Source: Lysobacterales bacterium (lineage in GTDB: Bacteria; Pseudomonadota; Gammaproteobacteria; Xanthomonadales; Ahniellaceae). From it: a stretch of 64,000 nt of DNA. A model generated the notes under the pieces. That model did not search any database, was not told the DNA's origin, and saw nothing but the letters and a program-made list of their open reading frames with translations. The number at the start of each line of letters is the position of its first letter. The stretch's first letter is position 1. Location: assembly GCA_016182785.1 (NCBI GenBank), contig JACPFU010000004.1:248001-312000 (forward strand), read 5' to 3'. Positions 54,835 through 64,000 of the stretch are shown here, one piece after another. Made by a program: the position numbers and the translations under genes.

Positions 54835-56141
54835 AGCGATTCCACTGGCTCTTCGTCCTCATCGGCTTGCTCGGCGCACGCATCGGCCTCGCCCAGGGAC
54901 TGATGGTCGACCCGGTGCAGGGCAGCAGCGCGGCGATCCCGGTCGCGGCGGTGCCGTTCGCATTCGAGGGCACCGGCATGCCGCCGGACACCGACGTCGG
55001 TGCGGTGGTTGCCGCCGACCTGAACCGCAGCGGCCAGTTCCGAGCGCTCGGGCGAGCCGACATCGTCGAGTTCCCGGCGCGCCCGGGCGACGTCAAGTTC
55101 GCGACCTGGCGCCTGCTCAAGCAGGATTTCCTGGTGATCGGGCGCATCTCCGACGCCGACGCCGGCGCGTTGCGCATCGAGTTCGAGCTGTTTGACGTCG
55201 CCAAGCAGGCGCGTCTGATGGGGCTCGCGATCGGCGCCCGCCCGAACGACCTGCGCGGTGCCGCGCACCAGATCGCCGACCTGATCTACGAGAAGATCCT
55301 CGGCATCCGTGGTGCGTTCTGGACCCGCATCGCCTACGTCACCGCCACCGGCATCGGCCAGAACACCCAGTACGCGTTGATGGTCGCCGACTCCGACGGC
55401 TTCAACCCGCAGACCGTGGTGCGTTCGCGCGAGCCGCTGCTGTCGCCGGCGTGGTCGCCCGACGGCAAGCGCCTCGCCTACGTCAGCTTCGAACGCGGCA
55501 ATTCCTCGATCTACATCCAGGAGCTGACCACCGGATCGCGCCAGGTCGTCGCGGCCTATCGCGGCATCAACGGCGCGCCGGCGTTCTCGCCGGACGGCTC
55601 GAAGCTGGCGCTGACGCTGTCGCACTCCGGCAATCCCGAGATCTACGTGATGGACATCGCGACGCGCCGCACCACTCAGGTCACCCGCCATTTCTCGATC
55701 GACACCGAACCGGTGTGGATGCCGGATGGCGCGACCCTGGTATTCACCTCGGATCGTGCCGGTAAGCCGCAGATCTATAGCGTCCCGGCCGGAGGTGGCG
55801 ACGTCACCCGTGTCAGCTTCCAGGGCGAATACAATGCGCGCGCCAGCCTCGGCTATCAGGGCAAGACCCTGGCTATGGCACAGGGCAGCGGAAATGTGTA
55901 TCGTATTGCGGTTCTGGATCGGTCGCGCGGTGGGGCTGGGGAAATGCGCCTGATCTCGCCGGGGAGCCTGGATGAATCCCCGAGTTTCGCGCCGAACGGA
56001 AGCATGATTCTGTACGCCGCACGCGAAGGAAAGCGCGGTGTGCTGTTCGCCGTATCCGCCGACGGGCGGGTGCGGCAGCGTCTGGTGTTGGCGGATGGCG
56101 ACGTGCGCGAACCCGCGTGGGGCCCCTTCCGGCAGCGTTAA
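54831..56141 (+). CDS. tolB: TolB
   Basis: 436 residues. Signal peptide 1-22 (IGLAQ). N-terminal domain 25-170, then a six-bladed beta-propeller with WSPDGKRLAYVS, FSPDGSKLALTLS and FAPNGSMILYAA repeats. Periplasmic partner of Pal and TolA. The open frame extends upstream inside tolA, but ATG 54831 gives the signal peptide. Confidence 0.97.
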   Translation: MKRFHWLFVLIGLLGARIGLAQGLMVDPVQGSSAAIPVAAVPFAFEGTGMPPDTDVGAVVAADLNRSGQFRALGRADIVEFPARPGDVKFATWRLLKQDFLVIGRISDADAGALRIEFELFDVAKQARLMGLAIGARPNDLRGAAHQIADLIYEKILGIRGAFWTRIAYVTATGIGQNTQYALMVADSDGFNPQTVVRSREPLLSPAWSPDGKRLAYVSFERGNSSIYIQELTTGSRQVVAAYRGINGAPAFSPDGSKLALTLSHSGNPEIYVMDIATRRTTQVTRHFSIDTEPVWMPDGATLVFTSDRAGKPQIYSVPAGGGDVTRVSFQGEYNARASLGYQGKTLAMAQGSGNVYRIAVLDRSRGGAGEMRLISPGSLDESPSFAPNGSMILYAAREGKRGVLFAVSADGRVRQRLVLADGDVREPAWGPFRQR

Positions 56142-56212
56142 GACGTGCACCGCTAGAGTTCGCGCTCTGCGATGCCCCTGTGGATTTACCAAAAAAACCT
56201 CGAGGAAACACA

Positions 56213-56725
56213 ATGAACAACCCGATGCGCGTAATCCTGTCCGTGGCGCTGGTCGCGTCTCTCGCCGCCTGCACCAAGAAGACCGAAGTCAAGCCGGACG
56301 AGCCGGTAGCCCAGCCGACCCAGCCCGAAGTGCCGGCGGTGGTCGACGATGGCAAGTACGATGCCAGCGATCTCGACACCGACAGCTGCCTGCGTCAGCG
56401 CGTCGTGTACTTCGATTTCGACAAGGCCGAGATCAAGGCCGAAGCCGAAGCCATCCTGAAGTGCCACGGCAAGTACCTGACCGACCGTCCGTCGGCGGCG
56501 ATGACGCTGGAAGGCCATGCCGACGAGCGCGGCACCCGCGAGTACAACCTCGGCCTCGGCGAGCGCCGTGGCAACGCGGTGTCCTCGGCGCTGCAGGCGA
56601 ATGGCGGCCAGGCTTCGCAGCTGAACGTCGTCTCCTACGGTGAAGAGCGTCCGACCTGCTCCGACTCGAACGAAGACTGCTGGGGCAAGAACCGTCGCGT
56701 CGAAATCGTCTACACGGCGAAGTAA
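56213..56725 (+). CDS. pal: peptidoglycan-associated lipoprotein Pal
   Basis: 170 residues. Lipobox LAAC gives lipidated C20, held in the outer membrane. OmpA-like domain (about 60-170): VVYFDFDKAEI, LEGHADERGTREYNLGLGERR and KNRRVEIVY, which binds peptidoglycan. GAGGAA lies seven bases before the ATG. Completes Tol-Pal with TolQRAB. Confidence 0.98.
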   Translation: MNNPMRVILSVALVASLAACTKKTEVKPDEPVAQPTQPEVPAVVDDGKYDASDLDTDSCLRQRVVYFDFDKAEIKAEAEAILKCHGKYLTDRPSAAMTLEGHADERGTREYNLGLGERRGNAVSSALQANGGQASQLNVVSYGEERPTCSDSNEDCWGKNRRVEIVYTAK

Positions 56726-56731
56726 GACGAC

Positions 56732-57706
56732 ATGATGAAGTCCGGTTCACTCTTTCGTGGACCCCTCGTGGCGGCGGCCTTGGTCGCCGCCACGTCGTTT
56801 TCGGGGTCGGTGGACGCCCAGTCGGGTCGTCTGAGTCTCGCTGAGCGTGTCGCCCGCCTTGAGGCCCAGAGCCAGGGCCAGGGCGGCGCCCAGTCCACCG
56901 TCGACCTGCTGAACCGGATCGATGACCTCCAGTCCGAAGTGCAGTCGCTGCGCGGGCTGGTCGAACAACAGGCCTTCGAGATCGAGGAACTGAAGAAGCG
57001 CGGACGCGACCAGTACGTCGATCTGGATTCGCGCATCAGCCGCCTCGAAGGCAACCCGGCGCCGGCTTCGGCCGCGCCGCCTTCCGAACCCGCAGCGCCG
57101 CTGGCGCCGGGGCAGGTCCAGGAGATTCCCGCGGCGCCCACGGCGCCCGGACAGCTGACCCTGGACCCGGCGGTCGAGCCGACCGCACCGGCGCCGGGCA
57201 CCGGTGCCGAGTACGACGCCGCGACCGCGACCGCGGCCGCACCCTCCGCGCCGGTTGCCGCGGAGCCGACCGAACCGCCGCCGGCGACCACGGCGACGAC
57301 GATGATTCCGCAGGTCGGCGAGCAGGCGAGCTACGACACCGCGTTCGATGCGCTGCGCGAGGGCCGCTATGCCGAATCGGCGCGGCGCTTCTCGGCCTTC
57401 CTCGAGCAATACCCGGAAGGCGAGCTGGCCGACAACGCCACCTACTGGCTCGGCGAGTCCTACTACGTCACCCAGAACTACCAGATCGCGCTCGACACCT
57501 TCCGCTCGCTGCTGTCGCGCTATCCGCAAAGCGCGAAGACCCAGGACGCGATGCTCAAGGTCGGCTACTGCCTGTACGAGTTGAAGCAGTGGGCGCAGGC
57601 CGAGGCGGCCCTGAACGATGTCGTCGCGCGCTATCCGGATTCGACCGTGTCGCGGCTGGCGCAAGGACGCCTGCGCGCACTGCGTCTCGAAGGCAAGACG
57701 CCCTAG
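56732..57706 (+). CDS. cpoB: CpoB/YbgF
   Basis: 324 residues. Signal peptide to about 29 (SVDAQ). N-terminal coiled coil (RLSLAERVARLEAQ to RISRLEG), a Pro/Ala linker of about 100 residues, and C-terminal TPR repeats (YDTAFDALREGRYAESARRF, DTFRSLLSRYPQSAKTQDAML). Links the Tol system with peptidoglycan synthase during division. Six bases after pal. Confidence 0.95.
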   Translation: MMKSGSLFRGPLVAAALVAATSFSGSVDAQSGRLSLAERVARLEAQSQGQGGAQSTVDLLNRIDDLQSEVQSLRGLVEQQAFEIEELKKRGRDQYVDLDSRISRLEGNPAPASAAPPSEPAAPLAPGQVQEIPAAPTAPGQLTLDPAVEPTAPAPGTGAEYDAATATAAAPSAPVAAEPTEPPPATTATTMIPQVGEQASYDTAFDALREGRYAESARRFSAFLEQYPEGELADNATYWLGESYYVTQNYQIALDTFRSLLSRYPQSAKTQDAMLKVGYCLYELKQWAQAEAALNDVVARYPDSTVSRLAQGRLRALRLEGKTP

Positions 57707-57709
57707 TCC

Positions 57710-58405
57710 ATGGCCGCGATGCCCGTTGCGGCCGCGCAGGACGGGGCCGCGACGGCGAGCACCGGTTCGCGGCTCAAGCTCACCGAGATCTTCTGCTCGC
57801 TGCAGGGCGAGGCCGACGCCGTCGGCTGGCCGACGGTGTTCGTCCGCCTGACCGGCTGCCCGCTGCGCTGCAGGTACTGCGATACCGCGTATGCCTTCCA
57901 CGGCGGCGAGTGGTGGACGCTCGACGCGATCCTCGCGCGTGTCTTGAGCTTCGGCGTGCGCCATGTCTGCGTCACCGGCGGCGAACCGCTGGCACAGCGC
58001 GCCTGCCTCGACCTGCTCGTCGCGCTGTGCGACGCCGGTTACCGCGTGTCGCTCGAAACCAGCGGCGCGCTCGACATCGCCGCGGTCGATGCGCGGGTGG
58101 CGCGCGTGGTCGATCTGAAGACGCCGGACTCGGGCGAGTGCGAGCGCAACCGCCTCGCCAACCTGCCGCTGCTGCATGCGCACGACCAGCTCAAGTTCGT
58201 GCTGTGTTCGCGCGCCGACTACGAGTGGGCGGCGGCGATGGTGCGCGAGCACGCGCTGCACCAGCGCTGCCAGGTGCTGTTCTCACCCAGCCACCGCCAG
58301 CTTGCGCCGCGCGACCTGGCCGAGTGGATTCTCGCGGACCGCCTGCCGGTGCGCTTCCAGCTCCAGCTGCACAAGCAGCTCTGGGGCGACCTGCCGGGGC
58401 GCTGA
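57710..58405 (+). CDS. queE: 7-carboxy-7-deazaguanine synthase QueE
   Basis: 231 residues. Radical SAM enzyme that contracts the ring of carboxytetrahydropterin to CDG in queuosine synthesis. The iron-sulfur motif is C50-x3-C54-x2-C57 ([13 protein letters not shown]). [22 protein letters not shown] is the substrate-binding start, and VTGGEPLAQ the SAM-binding GGE. Three bases after cpoB. About 20 N-terminal residues precede the family start. Confidence 0.95.
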   Translation: MAAMPVAAAQDGAATASTGSRLKLTEIFCSLQGEADAVGWPTVFVRLTGCPLRCRYCDTAYAFHGGEWWTLDAILARVLSFGVRHVCVTGGEPLAQRACLDLLVALCDAGYRVSLETSGALDIAAVDARVARVVDLKTPDSGECERNRLANLPLLHAHDQLKFVLCSRADYEWAAAMVREHALHQRCQVLFSPSHRQLAPRDLAEWILADRLPVRFQLQLHKQLWGDLPGR

Positions 58406-58406
58406 A

Positions 58407-59105
58407 ATGACCGCGAACGAAGACGAGCCGACGCGCGCACGCGCCGTGGTGCTGGTGTCCGGCGGCATGGACTCGGTCGCGACACTCGCGATCGCACGCG
58501 CGCAGGGGTTCGACTGCCATGCCCTCAGCGTCGACTACGGGCAGCGCCATCATGCCGAACTCGATGCCGCGCGCCGCAACGCCGCAGCGCTCGGCGCGGT
58601 CGCGCACAAGGTCGTGCATATCGACTTGCGCATGCTCGGCGGCTCGGCGCTGACCGATGACATCGCCGTGCCCGAGGCGGCCAGCGTCGGCATTCCGGTG
58701 ACCTACGTGCCGGCGCGCAACACCATCATGCTGTCGGTCGCGCTTGGCTGGGCCGAAGTGCTGGGCGCGCATGACCTGTTCTGCGGCGTCAACGCGGTCG
58801 ACTATTCCGGCTATCCCGACTGCCGCCCCGAGTTCATTCGCGCCTTCGAGCAACTCGCCAACCTGGCGACCAAGGCCGGCGTCGAAGGCACGCGCTTTCG
58901 CGTGCATGCACCGTTGATGGCGATGAGCAAGGCCGACATCGTCCGCGCCGGGCTCGCCCACGGCGTCGATTTCGCGAACACGGTTTCCTGCTACCAGGCC
59001 GACGCCGAAGGCCGCGCCTGCGGTCGCTGCGACGCCTGCCGCCTGCGTCGCCAGGGCTTCCTCGACGCCGGCGTGCCCGACCCGACGCGCTATCGCGCGC
59101 CATGA
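58407..59105 (+). CDS. queC: 7-cyano-7-deazaguanine synthase QueC
   Basis: 232 residues. Converts CDG to preQ0 using ATP and ammonia. PP-loop SGGMDS (18-23), [32 protein letters not shown] and the zinc site C195, C205, C208, C211 (CYQ...CGRCDAC). Methionine replaces the more common leucine in SGGLDS. One base after queE; the tRNA follows at once. Confidence 0.97.
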   Translation: MTANEDEPTRARAVVLVSGGMDSVATLAIARAQGFDCHALSVDYGQRHHAELDAARRNAAALGAVAHKVVHIDLRMLGGSALTDDIAVPEAASVGIPVTYVPARNTIMLSVALGWAEVLGAHDLFCGVNAVDYSGYPDCRPEFIRAFEQLANLATKAGVEGTRFRVHAPLMAMSKADIVRAGLAHGVDFANTVSCYQADAEGRACGRCDACRLRRQGFLDAGVPDPTRYRAP

Positions 59106-59166
59106 TTTCCTTGAGCGTTCCGGGACGCTCACCTACACTGCGCGCCCCCTCCGGGACGCCTCGCGC

Positions 59167-59242
59167 GGGTCGTTAGCTCAGCCGGTAGAGCAGCGGACTT
59201 TTAATCCGTTGGTCGACAGTTCGAATCTGTCACGACCCACCA
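59167..59242 (+). tRNA. tRNA-Lys (anticodon TTT)
   Basis: 76 bases including encoded CCA. Acceptor GGGTCGT (59167-59173) pairs with ACGACCC (59232-59238). D arm TAGCTCAGCCGGTAGAGC, anticodon loop CTTTTAA with TTT, T arm with TTCGAAT. Sits after queC as in related genomes. Confidence 0.97.
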
Positions 59243-59427
59243 TTTCCGCCGCGTCGACGAGTAGATCAGTTCTGGCCGCAAGCGGCACTCCCGCACGAAG
59301 CACCGTGCTTCATCCGCGTCGACGTGACGAATCCGTGAAGGAGTACGATTGTGCCGCCGCCGCCGGGTGGCGGCGCGCTCGATCGATCAGGACGCGGATG
59401 GCCGCGCGATTGCCGGGGAGAAGGTCC

Positions 59428-60558
59428 ATGAAGTGCATGGCGATGAGGGCATGGTGGGTGGCGCTGGCCACGGGGCTGCTGGTTCCGTCAGTGTCGGCGC
59501 AAGGCGTTTCGGTGTTGTCGGAAACGGAGTCTGTGGTGATCAGCGGCGACAGCGTGCGGGTCGACGACGCTGACGACAGCGTGGTGGTTGCGGGCGACTG
59601 GCGCCGTGGTGGCGCGGTTGGGGTGCAGACCGATACCGGGTCCGTGCTGATCGGGCTGGGCGCGGTGGTGGAAGGCGACCGCATCCAGGTGAATCTCGAG
59701 GGCGATGTGCTGTTCGATTTCGACAGCTCCCGCCTCGCGCCCGCGGCCAAGGCGCGGCTGGCGCAGGTGGCGACGTTGATCCGGGCCAAGGCCGTGGGTG
59801 CCGCGCATGTGATCGGCCACACCGATGCCTTGGGTCGCGACGATTACAACGCGCGCTTGTCGCGCGAGCGTGCGTTGGCGGTGATTCGCCATCTGCACGA
59901 TGCCGAGGGCATTCCCTATGGCGTGCTGGTCGGGCACGGCGTCGGGGCGAAACATCCGCTGGCGGCGAATACGTTGGCCAACGGCGCGGACAACCCGCAG
60001 GGACGCGCGCGCAACCGGCGCGTCGAGATCCAGATCGCGACACGCGAAGGCGTGGCGCTCGGGCCGGGCCAGGTGCTGGTGAGCGGCGATCGCATCGTCA
60101 CCAACGAGGCCAGCATCGATGCCGGCGGCGTCAGCACCGACGAGGCGCGCGTCGACATTGGTCGTGGTGGTGTCACCGTCAGCGAACACGACGATGGTGA
60201 TGGTGATGGCGACGGCGATGTCGCGAGCATCGTTTCGGGCGCGATGGCACAGGCGGGTCTGGCCTCGGCGCCGAGCGCTGCGGCCGCCACGCAGCCGATG
60301 GCGGGCGGCGCTTGCGAGCTGATGTGCCAGGCCAGCAGCGGGCGCCAGAGCATGGCCACGATCGCCTGCATCGAGGAGACGCTGGAAGAGATGGAGTTCG
60401 ATTTCGACGCCGATGCCTGCGACGAGTTCGAGGATGCGATGGCAACCGGCAGCGGCAACTACGGTGGCCAGCAGTGCCGCTCCTGCCGCAAGGCCGAGGG
60501 TTACGGCGACGCGCACTGCCTGCGCGTGATCAAGGCCTGCTTCCCGAACAAGCGCTGA
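59428..60558 (+). CDS. OmpA-domain protein with Cys-rich C-terminal tail
   Basis: 376 residues. Signal peptide 1-24 (VSA). An OmpA C-terminal domain at 86-203 (VLFDFDSSRLAPAAKARL, HTDALGRDDYNARLSRERAL, ARNRRVEI) binds peptidoglycan. Past this the protein is unusual: a Gly/Val beta-rich stretch, an acidic DGDGDGDGD run near 255-264, and a final domain of about 85 residues with eight cysteines (ACELMC, ACIEETLEEMEFDFDADAC, QCRSC, HCLRVIKAC). GGGGAGAAGG before the ATG. No family for the tail is recognised. Confidence 0.83.
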   Translation: MKCMAMRAWWVALATGLLVPSVSAQGVSVLSETESVVISGDSVRVDDADDSVVVAGDWRRGGAVGVQTDTGSVLIGLGAVVEGDRIQVNLEGDVLFDFDSSRLAPAAKARLAQVATLIRAKAVGAAHVIGHTDALGRDDYNARLSRERALAVIRHLHDAEGIPYGVLVGHGVGAKHPLAANTLANGADNPQGRARNRRVEIQIATREGVALGPGQVLVSGDRIVTNEASIDAGGVSTDEARVDIGRGGVTVSEHDDGDGDGDGDVASIVSGAMAQAGLASAPSAAAATQPMAGGACELMCQASSGRQSMATIACIEETLEEMEFDFDADACDEFEDAMATGSGNYGGQQCRSCRKAEGYGDAHCLRVIKACFPNKR

Positions 60559-60597
60559 GTGGAACGTGGCCGGGTCCGGCGTGTCCCGGGCCCGGTC

Positions 60598-63426
60598 TCA
60601 CCAGACGTCGTCGATCGGCTGCGTGCGGCCGCTGCGGGCGCTTTCGGCCATGATCGCGAGCAGGGCATCAAGCTTGTCGTTCCAGTCGGGTCCGGCTGCG
60701 TCCTTGGCTGACTGCATGCGCTTGGCCGCGGAGGCAAGGTGACCGCGGCGATAGTCGATCACGGCGCGCAGGGCGCTGTCGTTCCAGTCGTGCGGTTGGC
60801 CGAGGGTAGCGACTGCGTCGAGCTGGGATTCGGCTTCGCGGTCGCGGCCGAGCCGCAGCAGGGCAATCGCGAGGTTGGTACGTGCGCTCGCCACGCCGCG
60901 CGGCATCTGCACCGATTCGGCCAGTGCCACGGCACGTTCCAGCGTGGCGACCGCACCGGCCCAGTCGCGGCGCGTGAGCTGGACGTCGCCGATGTTGACC
61001 AGGTTCACGCCGATGCGGGTCGGGTTGCCGATTGTCTCGTTCAGGCGCAACGCTTCCGCGAGCGAGGCCAGGGCCGCATCGGTGTCTCCGGCATAGTGCT
61101 GGGAAATGCCGAGGCTGTTGAGAATGCTGGCGCGCTGTGCCGGATGCTCGCTGGCACCGGTCACGGCGAGTGCCTCGCGGAACAGCGCGATGGCACGGTC
61201 GAGCTGCCAGCGTGAATCGGCGACCACGCCGCGTGCCCGCAACGCGCGTCCCAGCGCGATCGCGTCGCCGGTTCCGCGCAGGCGTGCCAGCGCGTCATCG
61301 AGCAGGCGTTCGGCAGCGTCGAAGTCGCCGCGTTCCCAGGCGATCTGTCCGAGCAGGGTGAGTGCGTCGCCGAGTCGAACCGCGTCTTCGCCGCCCTGCA
61401 GCGACAGGCTAGCGGTTCGTACTGCGGCCTCGCCTTCTTCGCTGCGACCGAGGTGCATCAGCGCCTGGCCACGCAGCAGCGCCGCATCCACCGCCAGCGC
61501 GCGGTCGCCGCTGCGCCCGGCCTGGGCTTCGGTTTCGCTGGCGCCGGCCAGCGCGTCCTCGACCTGGCCGGTCACGTACAGTGCCTGCGCGAGCTGCAGT
61601 CGCGCCCAGGCGAAGCCCTGTTCGCGGTCGAGGCAGACGCGGAAGTACGGCTCGGCAGGCTTGCCACCGCCACGGCGCAGCCGGTCCAGGCCGAGCGCGT
61701 AGAGCTGGTTGGTCATCGGGTCGGAGGCGAAGCGGTCGCGCAGTTCGACGGTGGCGGATCGCGGCGACAGCCGCCGCGCGAGCTGCTGCGCCAGCAGGTC
61801 GGCGGCGTCGGTCGGTTCGCGCGCCTCGATGCCTTGCCACGGACTCAAGCGCCCACCGCGGCGGAGACTCTGGTACTCGATGCGCAGGTTTTCGTCGGCG
61901 AGGCGCGCGCGCGGGAGCACGACCAGATCCACGCCGAGGCGTCGTGGCAGGTCCGCGAGCAGGGCCGGATCGTCGCGCGCCAGCGTGCCGATGGCATCGA
62001 GCCGCGGTTGCAGGCGCGCCATCGACAGCACTTGCACCGGGTCGAGATGGTCGAGCTGGCGCACGACCAGTTCGGTCAGACCGGGGCCGATCCAGTCATA
62101 GCCGGGATCGCCGGTGGCATTCTCGATCGGAAGCACCGCGACCTCGGCACCGGTATCGCTGGCGAGCAGCGGTTGCGGGCGCGCCAGGTACCAGGCGCCG
62201 ATCGCGCTGGCGGCCACGGCGAGCGCGGAGAACAGCATGCCGAAGACCAGCAGCCGCTGGCGTCGTCGGCGCTGCGGCAGATCGAGCAGCGCCCGCAGTT
62301 CGTGGCGACAGGTCTCGGCGTCGGGGCGCTGCGCCGGGTCGATCGCAGTCATGCGTGTCAGCAGTCCGCGCAACGGCTCCGGCAGTTCACCGACCGGCTC
62401 CACCGTGGCGCTGGCGACCCGCGCCACCAGCTCTTCGTGGGTGCTGTTGCGCGGGTAGGCTGGCCGGCCGCTGCAGAGTTCGCGCAGCAGCAGCCCGAGC
62501 GAGAACACGTCGCTGGCGGCGGTCACCGGCATTCCCTTGGCCTGCTCCGGGCTCATGTACGCCAGCGTGCCGATCAACGCACCGAGCGCCGTGCGAAAGC
62601 CGGTCTCCGCTGGTGCCGGCGTGGACGGGATCGGCAAGGTATCGACGGCATCAGTATCCGCGGGCAAGAGCTCGCGCACCTCGATCCCGCTGGCGACCGG
62701 GGTCTGCGCCGGCAACGCCGGCAGTTCTGCATCGAACCGGGCGATGCCGAAGTCGAGCATCTTCACCGCGCCGTCCGCGGTGATCATCACGTTGTCCGGC
62801 TTGAGGTCGCGATGCACGATGCCTTGCGCGTGTGCGGCGGCGAGCGCATCGGCGATCGCAGCGGCGATCTCGAGTGCGCGGGTGCGTTCGATGCCGCGTT
62901 CGGCATGCCGACGCAGGGTCACGCCATCGACCAGTTCCAGTACCAGGTAGTCGGCATGACCGGTTTCGATCAGGTCGTGGATCTGGCAGATTGCCGGGTG
63001 GTTGAGCCGAGACAGCGCCAGCGCCTCGCGCCGGAAACGACTGCGGGTTTCGCGGCCGAAGCTGTGTTCGAGGCGGATGGTCTTGACCGCGACCGGGCGC
63101 TGCAGCTTTTCGTCGAAGCCGCGATAGACGCGGCCCATGCCGCCTTCGCCGAGAAAGCCTTCGAGGCGCACCGAGCCGACGCGTTCATCGAGCCGCGGCG
63201 GGCAGGCGGCGAGCAGCGTCGCGAATCGTTCGCCGAGCGGGCTGCCGAGGACTTCGCCGATGTTGCCGGCCGGTGCCGCCGGGGCGTCTTGGGATTGGAG
63301 CAACTGCCGCGCCACCTCCTGCAGTTCGCGGTCGCCGCCGCACCATTCTCCGAGCGTGCATTCGCGCGTTGCCGGGTCGAGCGCCGAAAGCTCGCGCAGC
63401 CACTGTTGCGCACTCGCGGAGGTCAT
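60598..63426 (-). CDS. Ser/Thr protein kinase with TPR domain
   Basis: 942 residues. Hanks-type kinase: Gly loop GEGGMG (93-98), K115, HRDLKPDN (205-212), DFG (225-227), PEQAKG (294-299). A membrane helix at about 393-415 separates it from an extracytoplasmic part: a FlgO/adenylate-cyclase-associated-like segment (VLPIENATGDPGYDWIGPGL) and eight or more TPR-type repeats. Ends DDVW. A single long frame runs upstream past 63426, but that part is shadow. Overlaps the SpoIID-like stop by four bases (ATGA). Confidence 0.9.
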   Translation of the reverse strand: MTSASAQQWLRELSALDPATRECTLGEWCGGDRELQEVARQLLQSQDAPAAPAGNIGEVLGSPLGERFATLLAACPPRLDERVGSVRLEGFLGEGGMGRVYRGFDEKLQRPVAVKTIRLEHSFGRETRSRFRREALALSRLNHPAICQIHDLIETGHADYLVLELVDGVTLRRHAERGIERTRALEIAAAIADALAAAHAQGIVHRDLKPDNVMITADGAVKMLDFGIARFDAELPALPAQTPVASGIEVRELLPADTDAVDTLPIPSTPAPAETGFRTALGALIGTLAYMSPEQAKGMPVTAASDVFSLGLLLRELCSGRPAYPRNSTHEELVARVASATVEPVGELPEPLRGLLTRMTAIDPAQRPDAETCRHELRALLDLPQRRRRQRLLVFGMLFSALAVAASAIGAWYLARPQPLLASDTGAEVAVLPIENATGDPGYDWIGPGLTELVVRQLDHLDPVQVLSMARLQPRLDAIGTLARDDPALLADLPRRLGVDLVVLPRARLADENLRIEYQSLRRGGRLSPWQGIEAREPTDAADLLAQQLARRLSPRSATVELRDRFASDPMTNQLYALGLDRLRRGGGKPAEPYFRVCLDREQGFAWARLQLAQALYVTGQVEDALAGASETEAQAGRSGDRALAVDAALLRGQALMHLGRSEEGEAAVRTASLSLQGGEDAVRLGDALTLLGQIAWERGDFDAAERLLDDALARLRGTGDAIALGRALRARGVVADSRWQLDRAIALFREALAVTGASEHPAQRASILNSLGISQHYAGDTDAALASLAEALRLNETIGNPTRIGVNLVNIGDVQLTRRDWAGAVATLERAVALAESVQMPRGVASARTNLAIALLRLGRDREAESQLDAVATLGQPHDWNDSALRAVIDYRRGHLASAAKRMQSAKDAAGPDWNDKLDALLAIMAESARSGRTQPIDDVW

Positions 63427-64000
63427 GGCGGTGTCTCGAAGCCGTTGGCGAAGAGCAGCGGTGAGCTGGTGAGGGTAACGGCGGCGGGGAGGGTGGTGGA
63501 GGTCAGGGCGAGGTCGCCGCTGTTGAGGGCGGCGTTGCCGTCGATGTCGAGGTAGAGCGCGACGATCAGGTCGTAGCTGCCATCGGGGGCGCCCGCTGGA
63601 ATCGCGAACGGGCGCGACGCGGCATTGGCGCCGGGTACCAGTGCGACCGCGAGGTCGTTGGCGGGGTCGTTGAGGTAACCGACGCCGCTGCGATAGAGGC
63701 TGGCGCCGAGGAACACCTGCGGATGCGTCTGCGCGGCGAGGTTGCTGAGCGCGAGCTGCAGCGACAGCGTGCTGCCGGGCGCGGCGCTGGCCGGCAGCGG
63801 CGTCGCCGCGTCGATGCGCAGCGGCGAGGACAGCACTGCGGTGCGCAGGCCGCCGCCGGCGCCGTTGGCATTGAAGTAGTGGCCGACGATCCACGGCCAG
63901 CGCTGGCCTTCGTTGATCGCCCAGCGCTGCGAGCCCCATTGCGACATGCCGCGACCGTGGCCGAAGCAGCCGTGGCCGCTGGCGACGCTGTCGACGAGGC
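63423..64000 (-). CDS. SpoIID/LytB-like secreted protein, C-terminal part
   Basis: Partial; the 5' end lies beyond base 64000. The last 192 residues start with HGCFGHGRGMSQWGSQRW, the GHGxGMSQWGA motif of SpoIID/LytB-type peptidoglycan-binding or amidase-activating proteins. Then a beta domain (LQLALSNLAAQTHPQVFLGA, YDLIVALYLDIDGNAALN). It ends LLFANGFETPP, an N-G-F-E form of the shared tail. Coupled to the kinase gene by ATGA. Could be a spore-unrelated cell-wall protein since the group does not sporulate. Confidence 0.8.
   Translation of the reverse strand, partial: LVDSVASGHGCFGHGRGMSQWGSQRWAINEGQRWPWIVGHYFNANGAGGGLRTAVLSSPLRIDAATPLPASAAPGSTLSLQLALSNLAAQTHPQVFLGASLYRSGVGYLNDPANDLAVALVPGANAASRPFAIPAGAPDGSYDLIVALYLDIDGNAALNSGDLALTSTTLPAAVTLTSSPLLFANGFETPP

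Noticed and set aside
59297-59311. intrinsic terminator after tRNA-Lys
   Set aside because: GAAGCAC-C-GTGCTTC is a perfect palindrome, but the loop is one base and no T-run follows, so a terminator hairpin is unlikely.

Overview
High-GC DNA densely packed with genes. The block ruvC-ruvA-kup-ruvB-ybgC-tolQRAB-pal-cpoB-queE-queC-tRNA-Lys, and a FmdB-type zinc-ribbon gene just ahead of aspS, are arrangements I associate from memory with the gammaproteobacterial order Lysobacterales (Xanthomonadales). Short AT-poor spacers, many 1-8 base gene overlaps and many lipoprotein or Sec-signal proteins fit that group. Family and genus cannot be fixed from the window.

Layout. 1-9919: the 3' part of clpB, a small gene coupled to a nucleotidyltransferase (AbiEii-like), a YfbK-like VWA lipoprotein, a small secreted repeat protein that looks like a 7(1) septoil knot protein, convergent proBA, and small exported or unknown proteins ending with a DJ-1/PfpI-like gene. 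9987-22335: a LamG-fold protein with an exosortase-type tail, a HEAT-repeat protein, a YjjJ-type HipA kinase, a beta-helix protein, a fatty acid desaturase, a VOC protein, a Phd/ParE-type toxin-antitoxin pair, a permuted ATP-grasp protein, a DUF418 membrane protein and an M50-like metallopeptidase. 22336-25755: a propeller-GGDEF diguanylate cyclase split by a frameshift and bracketed by mosaic repeats. 25755-30818: two more large secreted proteins, the FmdB-type gene and a membrane protein.

30956-52272: aspS, then about 12.5 kb of accessory genes (HigBA-like, AIM24, AbrB/PIN pair, two alpha/beta hydrolases, two secreted proteins, and a complete napEFDABC periplasmic nitrate reductase operon with a well-placed FNR/Anr box), then ruvC, ruvA, kup, a large IPTL-CTERM-like protein on the other strand, and ruvB. 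52269-59242: ybgC, the Tol-Pal envelope system, the 7-deazaguanine (queuosine precursor) genes queE and queC, and tRNA-Lys(UUU). 59428-64000: an OmpA-domain protein with a Cys-rich tail, a transmembrane Ser/Thr kinase with TPR-type repeats, and a SpoIID/LytB-type secreted protein cut by the window edge.

The most unusual signal is shared by six otherwise unrelated exported proteins (ends near 14099, 25758, 29869, 36862, 38798 and 63426): all finish with a hydrophobic stretch, a D/N-G-F-E tetrapeptide and 0-6 more residues. Two carry a domain resembling choice-of-anchor Q, a type usually placed just before a sorting signal. This suggests an undescribed C-terminal sorting or processing tag. Other points of interest are the knot-like repeat protein, three copies of a short repeat that overlap the starts of unrelated genes, five toxin-antitoxin-like loci, and a 99-base duplication flanking the Omp28-like gene.
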